Source: Phycisphaeraceae bacterium (GTDB lineage Bacteria > Planctomycetota > Phycisphaerae > Phycisphaerales > Phycisphaeraceae). From it: 64,000 nt of DNA. This document shows positions 8,002-16,379 of this stretch, in pieces (within the stretch, counting starts at the first letter, position 1; each line of letters starts with the position of its first letter). The translations under genes were made by a program, and so were the position numbers. Under the pieces are notes generated by a model, which ran no database searches, was not told the DNA's origin, and saw only the letters and a list, made by a program, of their open reading frames with translations. The DNA lies in the NCBI GenBank assembly GCA_020851465.1, contig JADZCR010000010.1, forward strand, positions 62,001 to 126,000. The letters are read 5' to 3'.

Positions 8002-8628
8002 TCAGGAAACGCGCAGCGAATCGGCAGGCGCCGTCGATCCGTCAGTGCGATCGACGAGCGACATGAGCGCCGCCTCGCGCGACTCGCCCAGCTCGCGCAG
8101 CCGCGCTTCCAGACGACGGCGTTGCTGAGGCAGGAGAAAAAAGTGAACCGCTACGGGAAAATCCGCCAGGGCTTTGGGCGGAGCCGGAGGCGGCGTCTGC
8201 CGCAGCGCAAGCAGCGCTTTGAGGCTGTGGAGATCTTCCGGAAGATCGCGCGTGAGTGTTTCCAGCTCAACCCCCCGCCGCTGCGCCAACTCCTCAAGCA
8301 ATGCCGCTCGCTTGTGCGGATCATCCCGACCCGACAGCCGATTCAACGTCGAAAGCAGCAACAGCGCTTCACCTTCATCGACCGGCCAGACCAGACAGCG
8401 GGCTTCACGCCGCCCAAGCTGCGCCAGCGCTTTGACCCGGTGATGACCATCAAGGATCTGATACACAGGCTCGCCTTCCTCAGCGGACAGCGGGCGGACG
8501 ATGATCGGCGGATAACGATCCGTGCGCTCCAGATGAGCTGCGAGCTTGGCAAACAGCGGCGGCGGCATGACGTTGGCGTTCGCAGGATGCACACGGAGCT
8601 GCGCTATGGGAATGAGTGTCAAAGACAT
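8002..8628 (-). CDS. ParB-like nuclease-domain protein
   Basis: This 208-residue protein begins with the ParB/Srx fold. IPIAQLRVHPANANVMP at residues 5-22 is the usual entry strand, and the phosphate-binding motif YQILDGHHRVKALAQLG is at about 56-72 (G-H-H-R). A helical region follows with no partition-type HTH that I can recognise. Start 8628 follows AAGGAG. Phage ParB-like proteins of this kind act in DNA transactions or DNA modification rather than plasmid partition. Its place between terminase and the acetyltransferase-ATPase pair argues for the modification reading. Confidence 0.75.
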   Translation of the reverse strand: MSLTLIPIAQLRVHPANANVMPPPLFAKLAAHLERTDRYPPIIVRPLSAEEGEPVYQILDGHHRVKALAQLGRREARCLVWPVDEGEALLLLSTLNRLSGRDDPHKRAALLEELAQRRGVELETLTRDLPEDLHSLKALLALRQTPPPAPPKALADFPVAVHFFLLPQQRRRLEARLRELGESREAALMSLVDRTDGSTAPADSLRVS

Positions 8629-8678
8629 GGCGACTCCTTGAAGTAAGAGGCAGTAAAAGACGCAGAACAACTACGGAG

Positions 8679-9473
8679 TTACGACGACGCGAGGCTGGAT
8701 CGATGAAGGTAGTACACCGGCTCGCAGAGCAGTCGGCGGCGGGCGGCAGCGAGCATGTCGCGCACGGGCGGCCTGCTCCCGCGCTGCTTCTGCGATCGCG
8801 CGTACCAACGAGTCAGCTCTCGGACCAGCCAGGCGCGATCAGACAGCGGCAGCTTGTCAATGCGGGTCACGGTCAAGTCAAGCAGCCCAAGGCTGACGAC
8901 AGCGATACCGACGCGATCAAGCGCAGCGACCAGCCGCGCATCATGCGCATGCGGCGGACGACGGTAGGCGGTCATGCCTGCCCTTTCGAAAAAAGGATTG
9001 ACCCGCCCCATCGCCGCCAATGCTTCGGTGTAAGGCGTCGTCGCCGTCCGCAGCGCAGCTCGCACCAGACGCACCGCCAGCCCCAACCCGCGCCAACGCG
9101 GATCCACGACCACACGGCTGATGCAGCGAATCTCCGCGTTGAGCAGCGACGCACGAGTCACGGGATCACGGATGGCTGCGTAGCGGTCACAGGTCGCCTG
9201 ATCGCGCAGACGGCAAGCGAGACTCGGAAGCGACTCAAGCAGCACCGCTGCCGGCGTCGAGTCACCGCCGCGACGCCACCGGGAGCCGGCGCGAGCCGGC
9301 TCAGCCAGGACCAGCACACGGGTGATCGTTGCCGGCTCGCCGGCCCGGTAGTGATGCTTCGCCAGGACGCGGTAGTCCCGGCGCGTTCCCGCACGCAGCT
9401 CCAGGCCAGATTCGATCGGGGCGGCAGGGAGTTTTGCGAATCGTTCCGCCAAGTCGGTGATGGATGTTTTCAC
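8679..9473 (-). CDS. GNAT-family acetyltransferase partner of an ABC ATPase (COG2401-like)
   Basis: This 264-residue protein carries the acetyl-CoA pyrophosphate loop of the GNAT fold: SRVVVDPRWRGLGLAVRLV near residues 117-135 matches V-x4-R/Q-G-x-G. Its start overlaps the stop of the upstream ATPase gene by ATGA, so the two are translationally coupled. In COG2401 the same two domains are fused in one protein. The related phage Mom enzymes use a GNAT fold to modify adenine in DNA. A DNA-modifying role here is inferred from that link and from the terminase neighbourhood; the real substrate is unknown. Confidence 0.65.
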   Translation of the reverse strand: MKTSITDLAERFAKLPAAPIESGLELRAGTRRDYRVLAKHHYRAGEPATITRVLVLAEPARAGSRWRRGGDSTPAAVLLESLPSLACRLRDQATCDRYAAIRDPVTRASLLNAEIRCISRVVVDPRWRGLGLAVRLVRAALRTATTPYTEALAAMGRVNPFFERAGMTAYRRPPHAHDARLVAALDRVGIAVVSLGLLDLTVTRIDKLPLSDRAWLVRELTRWYARSQKQRGSRPPVRDMLAAARRRLLCEPVYYLHRSSLASS

Positions 9474-10186
9474 GGCTTGGCCTCCTGCGCTGCGCGCGTG
9501 TGAAGGTCCAGCCGTTCGCCCAGATGTTTTTCCAGCAGCAGATCGGGATCGAGACTTTCGAGCAGATCATCGTGCGTCGTGGCGGCGATGAGGCAGAGGC
9601 CGACCCGCTGCCGAACCAGACGGCTGAGATTCCGCGCGATCACCGCAGCAGTCAGCCGGTCGAGCGTAGCACCGAACTCATCGGCCAGCAGTACGACCAT
9701 CGTGTCGCTGTCTTCGCAGGTGACGACATCCGCAGCAGCCAGCGCGTGAGCCAGACGCAGACGATAGCGCTGGCCCTCGGAAAGCTCGGCTGTCGTGCGC
9801 AGCAGAACAAAGGCGTCACTCAACCCCGCCAATGCGAGGAAACGCAGCGAGCCGTCGAGATCGTGATGAGCGAACGTGTCCACCAGCGGCAGGTGCTCCG
9901 GGATGCGGGCGTCGAGGACGTTCAGGTCGATCACGCGGACACGCGGCTGAGTTTTCAGGGCGGCGCTGATGAGTCGCAGCAGAGAGCTTTTTCCGCTGCC
10001 GCTCGGACCGGTGATGAAGACCACCTGCCCGCAAGTGAGCGTCAGGGAGAACGGCGCGATGATGGTCATATCGCGCTGCGTGTCGAGACCCAGGCCGAAC
10101 ATCCCCGCCACCGCCAGGACGTTGGGTGATGGTTGAACAGCCGAGGGACGAGTCAGCGACAGTGGGAGCGTGAGAGTGGCGGGCAT
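9470..10186 (-). CDS. ABC-type ATPase (COG2401-like), no membrane partner
   Basis: This 238-residue protein has Walker A GPSGSGKSS near residues 59-67, an ABC signature LSEGQRYRLRLA near 136 and Walker B VVLLADEFGATLD near 165. It has no membrane segments and no permease nearby, so it is not a transporter. It pairs with the downstream GNAT gene, as in COG2401 fusions. The start at 10186 follows AAAGGA. It may power or position the acetyltransferase on DNA, which is inference. Confidence 0.7.
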   Translation of the reverse strand: MPATLTLPLSLTRPSAVQPSPNVLAVAGMFGLGLDTQRDMTIIAPFSLTLTCGQVVFITGPSGSGKSSLLRLISAALKTQPRVRVIDLNVLDARIPEHLPLVDTFAHHDLDGSLRFLALAGLSDAFVLLRTTAELSEGQRYRLRLAHALAAADVVTCEDSDTMVVLLADEFGATLDRLTAAVIARNLSRLVRQRVGLCLIAATTHDDLLESLDPDLLLEKHLGERLDLHTRAAQEAKP

Positions 10187-10266
10187 GAGAGTCCTTTCAG
10201 GAAAGGTGAGGGTGCGGGACGCCAATCAGCGGACGAGATGGCTAGTGAATCGACGCGGAGCCGGGA

Positions 10267-10707
10267 TCAATCGGAAGTGATGTCGTCTGACGAGCGGCAG
10301 GCGGGAGCGATGAGCGAGCGGGCCTGATCGAGCTGTTTGCGGACCTGATGGAGCGAGAGGTTCCGCCGTCGCGCGACGCTGCGGAGCGACAGACCGTGAA
10401 ACAGGGCGAGCCGCACCGTGGGTCGTATCCGCGCGGGCAGGGAATCGAGGTGAAAGGCAGCGGCTTCGAAAAGCGGATGACGGGTGCGGCGCATGATCCT
10501 GCGGAGTCGGCGGACGACGCGCCAGCGCGGCAGACGGGCGGCACGCGCAAGCTGAGTCGGGGTGGTTCCCCGGCCGAGGATTTCCTCAAGCAGCGCACGA
10601 TCCGTCGGCGGCAGAGCGCGGGCGGCGTCGAGTATCCGTTCGACGCGGCCTCGCCGTGCAGCCAGACGCGCTCGACCGTCGGGCAGGATGTGAGCGGGCT
10701 GGTTCAT
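10267..10707 (-). CDS. sigma-70-like / HTH regulatory protein of the phage block
   Basis: This 146-residue basic protein has two helix-turn-helix-like stretches. One is near residues 45-75 (TTPTQLARAARLPRWRVVRRL). The other is near 105-130 (GLSLRSVARRRNLSLHQVRKQL) and resembles the region 4 layout of ECF-like sigma factors (LRSVARRRNLSLHQV). Start 10707 follows GGGGAGA. It is the first gene of the leftward packaging operon and faces the S24 repressor across a shared control region, so it is a good candidate for a late-gene activator. Confidence 0.5.
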   Translation of the reverse strand: MNQPAHILPDGRARLAARRGRVERILDAARALPPTDRALLEEILGRGTTPTQLARAARLPRWRVVRRLRRIMRRTRHPLFEAAAFHLDSLPARIRPTVRLALFHGLSLRSVARRRNLSLHQVRKQLDQARSLIAPACRSSDDITSD

Positions 10708-10743
10708 GCTGATCTCCCCTGATTGGGCGACAGGGCGGAACAC

Positions 10744-10772
10744 TTGACTGCGACCCGCGGCCGTTCAATAAT
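10744..10772 (+). promoter_or_regulatory. predicted promoter for the repressor gene
   Basis: TTGACT (10744-10749) is separated by exactly 17 bp from AATAAT (10767-10772), a good sigma-70 type match. The start point would be near 10780, about 100 nt before the repressor ATG. Confidence 0.5.
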
Positions 10773-10802
10773 CCGTTAAACCCGGCGGCCTTTCCGGGCG
10801 GT

Positions 10803-10813
10803 TGATTTAATCA
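10803..10813. promoter_or_regulatory. candidate repressor operator
   Basis: TGATT-T-AATCA is an 11-bp palindrome between the two predicted promoters, at the expected start point of the leftward one. Its position suits a repressor binding site. Only one clear copy was found. Confidence 0.35.
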
Positions 10814-10841
10814 TTATATTACTCGGCTCAACTAAAGGCAA
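10813..10841 (-). promoter_or_regulatory. predicted leftward promoter of the packaging operon
   Basis: On the minus strand TTGCCT (10841-10836) lies 17 bp from a perfect TATAAT (10818-10813). It would transcribe the HTH gene and the operon behind it, and faces the repressor promoter head-on. Confidence 0.55.
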
Positions 10842-10882
10842 GTTTGGTTTTGTTTTTATTTAACTCATCCGCGGAGTCCGTT

Positions 10883-11728
10883 ATGAAAACCGTTGGCCAG
10901 ATCATCCGGGAGCGTCGCGAGGCGATGAATCTGACGCTCGCCGCCGTCGCCGAACAGGCGGGGTTGACCAAGAGCTACCTGTCGATGATCGAAAATCACA
11001 AGGTGAGCAATCCCCCGTCGCACAAAGCTCTGGAGGAGCTGGAAAAGGCGTTGCGCACGGACCCGGGGGAGTTGATCCGGGCTGCGGACTGGCAGAACAC
11101 GCCGGCGGAGCTGCGTCAGCGGCTGGAGATCGCCGAGGACGCCGCCCGTCGCGGCCGCGATCTGGCGGTCTGGCTCAAAGAGACGCGCAAGGATGCCGGA
11201 AAGAGTCTGGACAAGCTGTTCACCAGCGGCGAGCTGGCCAGGCGGGTAGCCGCCGCTTTCAAACGCAGCGACGAGGAAAGCGCGCAGGCGTCAGCCGCAG
11301 ACGAAGCCGCCAAGCTCAAGCTCGGCCAGCGAGTGCCGGTGATCAACCGCGTGCAGGCCGGTTATCCAACCGACTTTACTGATCTGGGCTATCCCGCGCG
11401 GGTGGCTGATGAATACCTGGCCTGCCCGGACGTGGGCGATCCCAACGCCTTCGCCACGCGCGTCGTCGGCGAGTCGATGCTGCCCGAATACCGCGAGGGA
11501 GACATCGTGGTCTTTTCCCCGTCAGCTAAGGTGACGGACGGCAGCGATTGCTTCGTGCGTCTGGAACCAGATCACGAGACGACCTTCAAGCGGATCTTTT
11601 TTGAAAAGAACGGGCGCAAGCAGCAGATCCGACTTCAGCCGTTAAACCCGAAGTTTCCGCCGACGGTGTATGACCGCGATCATGTCGCGGGCCTCTACCG
11701 CGCGGTATGGCGCATGCAGCGGGTGTGA
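10883..11728 (+). CDS. S24 (CI/LexA-type) phage repressor
   Basis: This 281-residue repressor has an XRE helix-turn-helix at residues 5-55 (LAAVAEQAGLTKSYLSMIEN) and a C-terminal S24 peptidase domain. The self-cleavage set is complete: Ala159-Gly160 in VQAGYP as the likely cut site, Ser198 in GESML as nucleophile and Lys236 in TTFKRIF as the general base. It should therefore be inactivated by RecA filaments during DNA damage. The ATG at 10883 follows GGAG. It is divergent from the packaging operon and probably keeps that operon silent. Confidence 0.85.
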   Translation: MKTVGQIIRERREAMNLTLAAVAEQAGLTKSYLSMIENHKVSNPPSHKALEELEKALRTDPGELIRAADWQNTPAELRQRLEIAEDAARRGRDLAVWLKETRKDAGKSLDKLFTSGELARRVAAAFKRSDEESAQASAADEAAKLKLGQRVPVINRVQAGYPTDFTDLGYPARVADEYLACPDVGDPNAFATRVVGESMLPEYREGDIVVFSPSAKVTDGSDCFVRLEPDHETTFKRIFFEKNGRKQQIRLQPLNPKFPPTVYDRDHVAGLYRAVWRMQRV

Positions 11729-11847
11729 TCGTCGCGCGATGATGCAATCGCGGCACAGCGAGAAACGCCACGGCTCTGAATGTCGCGCGGTCGTGTTGCG
11801 CTGTTGATTCCTCACAGCGACTGGCCGCGGCACGCTGCGCTTTCATT

Positions 11848-14040
11848 TCAACACAGCGCCAGCACGCGGAGGAGTTCCGCGACGCTCCACGCCTGGGCCA
11901 TACATCCCACCGGGCGATGCGGCCACCGCGCTTCGTGAATCTCATACAACTGTCCCAGGCTGCGTTTCCGCATGAAATCCAGCAGGGGCAGCAGCACTCC
12001 GCGCGCCTCCGCCTTTGCCGAGTCGGAAAATCGGCCTATGCGCAGCACCGCCTCGGCGTACGGTCCGATCAGCCACGGCCAGATCGTCCCCTGGTGATAA
12101 GCCGAGTCACGCTCAAACTGCGGCCCGCTGTAAATCGCGTGATAGTGCGGATCGCTCTCCGGCAAAGTGCGCAATCCATACGGCGTGAGCAGTTCCGACT
12201 TCACCGCGGCCATCACGTCCGCCTGCCGCGTCCGCGGGATCGGCGAATTCGGCAGGCTCACCGTCAGCAGTTGGTTCGGCCGCAGCGAGACATCGCGATG
12301 CTCCACCCCTTCCGCATCGACCCATACGTGATCGATCAGGTGGCGACGCTCCTCATCCCAGAACACCTTGGCGAATGAACGGGTGATCCGACCGGTGAGC
12401 TTGCGGTAATGCTGCGCCCGGGCGGGATCGAGCGGCGGATGCTTGGTGAGCATCGCGGTCATCACGGTCAGGGCGTTAAACCACAGCGCGTTGATGTCCA
12501 CCGCTTTACCGGCACGCGGGGTGAAGATCACGCCGCCGCTGGCGGCATCCATCCACGTCAGTTGCGTCCAGGGTGCGCCTGCGGTGATCAGGCCGTCGCC
12601 GGCCATGCGGATCAGCGGTGCCGCGTCATCGTCGCCGCCGGTGCCGCGGATGTACGCCTCGATGATGCTCACGCACGCGGCGCAGAGCCACTGGCTCCAG
12701 GCGTCCGTGTCGCCGCTGGCGTTGACATATTCCACCGCTGCATGGATGTACCACAGGCTCGCATCGACGGTGTTGTATCGGGCTGCGGTGTCGTCGTAGT
12801 CGTTGAACAGATTGGGAATCAGGCCGCCCTGGATCGCGTTGGCGAATGTTTTGAGGCACGACCGGGCGTCGGCATAGCGGCCGGTGGTCAGGAACAATCC
12901 GTGAAACGCGATGAACGTGTCGCGGCCCCAATCGGCAAACCACGGATAGCCCGCCACGACGGTCGCCAGTCGCTCGCCCTGAAAAAAGCGATCCACCACG
13001 AAGTCATCCGCCGCCAGTGTCAGCAGGGTCGGCAGCTTCGGATCGGTCGGCGTGCTGACACTCCCGCCATGAACCGACGCGGCAGGCTTTTGCCCCGCCT
13101 TGCCGACGGCGGCTGTGACCTTCTCCAGCATCGGACGCAGATGATCGATCCGAATCTTGTCATCGTCCGGCGCGGGTGGAGCTGCGTGATCTCCCAGCGC
13201 GACCGTCAGGACGATCTGCGTTTCTCCCGCTGGGTCGATCTGTGCCTCAAACTGACCGGGCAGGTAGTAATCCTCATGGTCATCCTGTCCGCGCTCACGA
13301 TCGACCGGATAGTGGACGGCATACCACCACTGGGCGTGACCGGTGAAACGCGAGCCGGGACAGCGCAGCGTAACCGTGGCGGCGGGACGACGCACCGTCA
13401 CCGCGTCGGCGGTACGCGCCAACGTCGGCGGCGTCGCCATCGAAGCGAAGATCTTGCCCGCCTGCCCGACCGTCGGCATCCCCGCCTGCGCCGCAGTCAG
13501 CGACTCCACATCGTCACGCCGTGACAGGCTGTGAAAGTCCCGCAGCGTCAGCATCGGCGCAAGCCGGAGATTGACCGGCTGGGTCGGCTTGTCCTTCGCC
13601 GACGAGGGCAGCATCTTCACGCGATAGCGGATCGTCGCGGCCTGCTCTTTCCAGTGCAGGCTCAGCGTGCGCGTCATCTCGACGCGCTCATGACGGTAAG
13701 TCCAGCGAACTCCCAGCCCGCGCTCAAAGCGGCGCAGCCAGCGATCGCCATGCGGCTCGGTGATCAACTCCCCGCCGGAGCCTTGGAATAGACAGGAGGT
13801 GAACCCGATGGTTTCTGAACCGATCTGGATTTCTTCGAGGACCTGGTTAAGCGTCATCACGCGACCGACGGGCGGCTTGGTCGAAGCGATGAGCAGGCCG
13901 TGATAGCGCCGGGTGTTGATCCCCGCAGCGGTACCCATCGCGAAGGCACCGGTGCCGTTGGTCAGCAGCCACTCGCGTTCGCGCAGCGCGTCATCCGCGC
14001 CGTTGAACTTCAGATCATGCGTGATGAAATCGGAGTGCAT
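11848..14040 (-). CDS. glycogen debranching enzyme (amylo-alpha-1,6-glucosidase)
   Basis: This 730-residue enzyme has an N-terminal galactose-binding-like glycogen debranching domain (EWLLTNGTGAFAMGT, INTRRYHGLL) and a C-terminal (alpha/alpha)6 GH63/GH133-type catalytic barrel. Landmarks include AGYPWFADWGRDTFIAFHGL near residue 405, NTVDASLWYIHAAVEY near 465 and YHQGTIWPWLIGPYAEA near 675. It hydrolyses the alpha-1,6 branch left on glycogen. The start at 14040 was chosen because the conserved N-terminal domain begins there; the longer frame upstream looks non-coding. It is the first cell gene after the phage repressor. Confidence 0.9.
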   Translation of the reverse strand: MHSDFITHDLKFNGADDALREREWLLTNGTGAFAMGTAAGINTRRYHGLLIASTKPPVGRVMTLNQVLEEIQIGSETIGFTSCLFQGSGGELITEPHGDRWLRRFERGLGVRWTYRHERVEMTRTLSLHWKEQAATIRYRVKMLPSSAKDKPTQPVNLRLAPMLTLRDFHSLSRRDDVESLTAAQAGMPTVGQAGKIFASMATPPTLARTADAVTVRRPAATVTLRCPGSRFTGHAQWWYAVHYPVDRERGQDDHEDYYLPGQFEAQIDPAGETQIVLTVALGDHAAPPAPDDDKIRIDHLRPMLEKVTAAVGKAGQKPAASVHGGSVSTPTDPKLPTLLTLAADDFVVDRFFQGERLATVVAGYPWFADWGRDTFIAFHGLFLTTGRYADARSCLKTFANAIQGGLIPNLFNDYDDTAARYNTVDASLWYIHAAVEYVNASGDTDAWSQWLCAACVSIIEAYIRGTGGDDDAAPLIRMAGDGLITAGAPWTQLTWMDAASGGVIFTPRAGKAVDINALWFNALTVMTAMLTKHPPLDPARAQHYRKLTGRITRSFAKVFWDEERRHLIDHVWVDAEGVEHRDVSLRPNQLLTVSLPNSPIPRTRQADVMAAVKSELLTPYGLRTLPESDPHYHAIYSGPQFERDSAYHQGTIWPWLIGPYAEAVLRIGRFSDSAKAEARGVLLPLLDFMRKRSLGQLYEIHEARWPHRPVGCMAQAWSVAELLRVLALC

Positions 14041-14187
14041 GAGACGGTTAGCGTAACATTTCTGCGCCGGCGCGCGGCTCGTGTGGATTCTCCGCGCGCT
14101 TTCGCAGGCGTCAAACGGCTCAGCGCAGGATAAGATGCGTCGCGGCGGCTCGATCGAATCAGTCACTCAACCCTCTGGGAACCGCGC

Positions 14188-15000
14188 ATGTTTGAAACCT
14201 ACTGGCAGCAGCGCACCCGCTGCAAAATCCGCGAGACGATCGCCTATGTGCTGCCGGCCCTGATTTATCTGGGCCTGCTGGCGGCCTATCTGATCTCGCC
14301 CGATTTTTATCTGACCTATCTCCTCGAAAGTTCACAGCGCGAGTATCAGGCGGTGGAGCTGGCGACCTTCGCCTTCGCGCTGGGCAGCACCGCCACGCTG
14401 GGCTGGGCAGCCGTTTCGATGTACCGCAGCACCACGCAGGCGCGGGAGCGAGGTCTGATCTCCTTTCGTCCGGGACTGGCCGGGGCGGGTGACGGCCGGG
14501 GCGGCGCGATCATCGTCGCCGTCGTCGCGCTGGCGACGCTCTTTCTGGCTCTGGAGGAGATCAACTGGGGTCAGACGTTTCTTCACTGGGGCACGCCTGA
14601 CTTTTTCAAATCCGACGCCACCAACCTGCACAACAACATCCCCAAGGTGCAGACGCTCGGCTCGCTCTTTGTCTCCACCGTGCTCTGGCTGATTCCGCTG
14701 CTCTGGTGGATGAGGCCGCGAATCCGCCTGCCGCAGGACTGGGCGCCGGCAATCGCCGAGGGGCCGGTCATCATCGCTCTGCTGGTCGCCTACATCCCGT
14801 CGGAAGTGAAGTGGCTCTACCGCTACGCGGTGCCGGATTACGAGCATCAGACGATCTACATCAATTATCTGGAGGAGCTAAAAGAGCAGAAGGAAATGCT
14901 CGTGGCTCTGTCGCTGATGATCTACGGGATTTACCGCGTCTTTGCAGCCAGGACGCTGGCGCGGGTGGTCGCCCAGCTGACGGGCGCACCGCGCACCTGA
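14188..15000 (+). CDS. conserved multi-pass membrane protein
   Basis: This 270-residue protein has about six hydrophobic segments (near residues 18-40, 55-75, 108-128, 155-175, 190-208 and 238-255). Between segments three and four is a conserved-looking EEINWGQTFLHWGTP. Similar EE-x-x-W-G-Q motifs occur in uncharacterised planctomycete and bacterial inner-membrane proteins. No enzyme family is recognised. It lies between the debranching enzyme and mraY and is convergent with mraY. Confidence 0.6.
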   Translation: MFETYWQQRTRCKIRETIAYVLPALIYLGLLAAYLISPDFYLTYLLESSQREYQAVELATFAFALGSTATLGWAAVSMYRSTTQARERGLISFRPGLAGAGDGRGGAIIVAVVALATLFLALEEINWGQTFLHWGTPDFFKSDATNLHNNIPKVQTLGSLFVSTVLWLIPLLWWMRPRIRLPQDWAPAIAEGPVIIALLVAYIPSEVKWLYRYAVPDYEHQTIYINYLEELKEQKEMLVALSLMIYGIYRVFAARTLARVVAQLTGAPRT

Positions 15001-15074
15001 GCCGGACGGCATCGCTGCGTTTTGTGTGTTTAACCGTACCGAAAAAGATCAGCCGTGCGTCGCCGGCCCTTCGT

Positions 15075-16259
15075 TCACCGCAGCTTGATCGTCGCCAGCG
15101 CGATGGCAGCCAGGATCGCGCTGATGAGCCAGAAGCGCGTGACGATCATCTGTTCGTTCCAACCTGAGAGATGGAAGTGATGGTGGATCGGCGTGCATTT
15201 GAAGATGCGCTTGCCTTTGGTGAGCTTGAAATAGACGACCTGAAGGACGACGCTCCCCAGCTCGAACACGAACACCCCGCCGATGATCAGCAGCAGAAAC
15301 TCCTGCCGGATCACCACCGCGATGTAGCCGATCAACCCGCCCAGCGGCAGCGAGCCGGTGTCGCCCATGAACATCTGCGCCGGATGGCAGTTGAACCACA
15401 AAAAGCCGAGACAACTGCCGCACATCGCGCCGGCAATGATCGCCAGCTCATCGCTCCGGGGGATGTAAGGCACCAGCAGAAACTTCGCCAGCTCCTCACG
15501 ACCGGCGATCAACGCGAGGATCATGAACGCAAACGCCACGATCGCCATGATCCCGCTCGCCAGCCCGTCCATCCCGTCGGTCAGGTTCACCGCATTGGAC
15601 GAGCCGGCGATCACGACGACGGATAACGCCACGAACGACCACGTGCCCAGCACGATCAGTTCCGGCGAGGGAACCCAGTTGCCCATCGCGTTTTTAACCC
15701 AGGTCTTCGCCAGCGGCAGCGTCACGCTGTGGCTCATCACGGAAATATGATTGGGGTCGTCCAGGAGCTTCGTCGCGCCGTGGTGGTGAATGAAAATCCC
15801 CAGCAGCAGCGCCAGCCCAAACTGAAAGAGCAGCTTCTCCGGTCCGTAAAGCCCCTCACGGCGTTTGGTCTTCTGCCGCGCACCCGTGAGCTTGAGCCAG
15901 TCATCCACCAATCCCAGAACATGCAGCCACACCAGACAGATCAGCCCCATGTGAACGTAAAAGCTGCGCAGGTCCGCCAGCAGCAGCGTCGTCACGAGAA
16001 TCGCCCCGGCGACGAGTATCCCGCCCATCGTCGGTGTGTTGGCTTTGCTTTTCGTCAGCTCGTTGAGCGACTGGTTGTAAAACTCCGGCGAATCGCCGAT
16101 CTTCAGCTTCAGCAGCCAGCGGATCGTCCGCTTGCCGAACATCAGCACAAACAAAAACGCAAAGATCAGGCCGATGATCGCGCGGAACTCCGGGTATTCC
16201 AGCACGCGGAAATAGCCGGGCAGGTATTCGCGGAAGTAGCTGACCAGGACTGGAATCAT
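15075..16259 (-). CDS. mraY: phospho-N-acetylmuramoyl-pentapeptide transferase
   Basis: MraY joins UDP-MurNAc-pentapeptide to undecaprenyl phosphate to make lipid I at the inner membrane. The 394-residue protein has about ten membrane segments and the diagnostic loops TPTMGGILV near residue 75, LGLVDDWLKL (the Mg-binding D-D) near 118, NAVNLTDGMDGLA near 230 and HHHFHLSGW near 355. The start at 16259 was preferred over an upstream ATG at 16283. It lies behind murE and murF on the same strand, with 120 bp between it and murF. Confidence 0.95.
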   Translation of the reverse strand: MIPVLVSYFREYLPGYFRVLEYPEFRAIIGLIFAFLFVLMFGKRTIRWLLKLKIGDSPEFYNQSLNELTKSKANTPTMGGILVAGAILVTTLLLADLRSFYVHMGLICLVWLHVLGLVDDWLKLTGARQKTKRREGLYGPEKLLFQFGLALLLGIFIHHHGATKLLDDPNHISVMSHSVTLPLAKTWVKNAMGNWVPSPELIVLGTWSFVALSVVVIAGSSNAVNLTDGMDGLASGIMAIVAFAFMILALIAGREELAKFLLVPYIPRSDELAIIAGAMCGSCLGFLWFNCHPAQMFMGDTGSLPLGGLIGYIAVVIRQEFLLLIIGGVFVFELGSVVLQVVYFKLTKGKRIFKCTPIHHHFHLSGWNEQMIVTRFWLISAILAAIALATIKLR

Positions 16260-16379
16260 CGGATGCTCTTTGGGGCCGATCATCGGCGAGCGGCACGGAT
16301 CACGAATAGTTTAGTTTTCCGCAGTCACCCTGCTTGCATGCAAATCATCAGGCCGCCGCTGCTCCATCAGGCGGCATCT

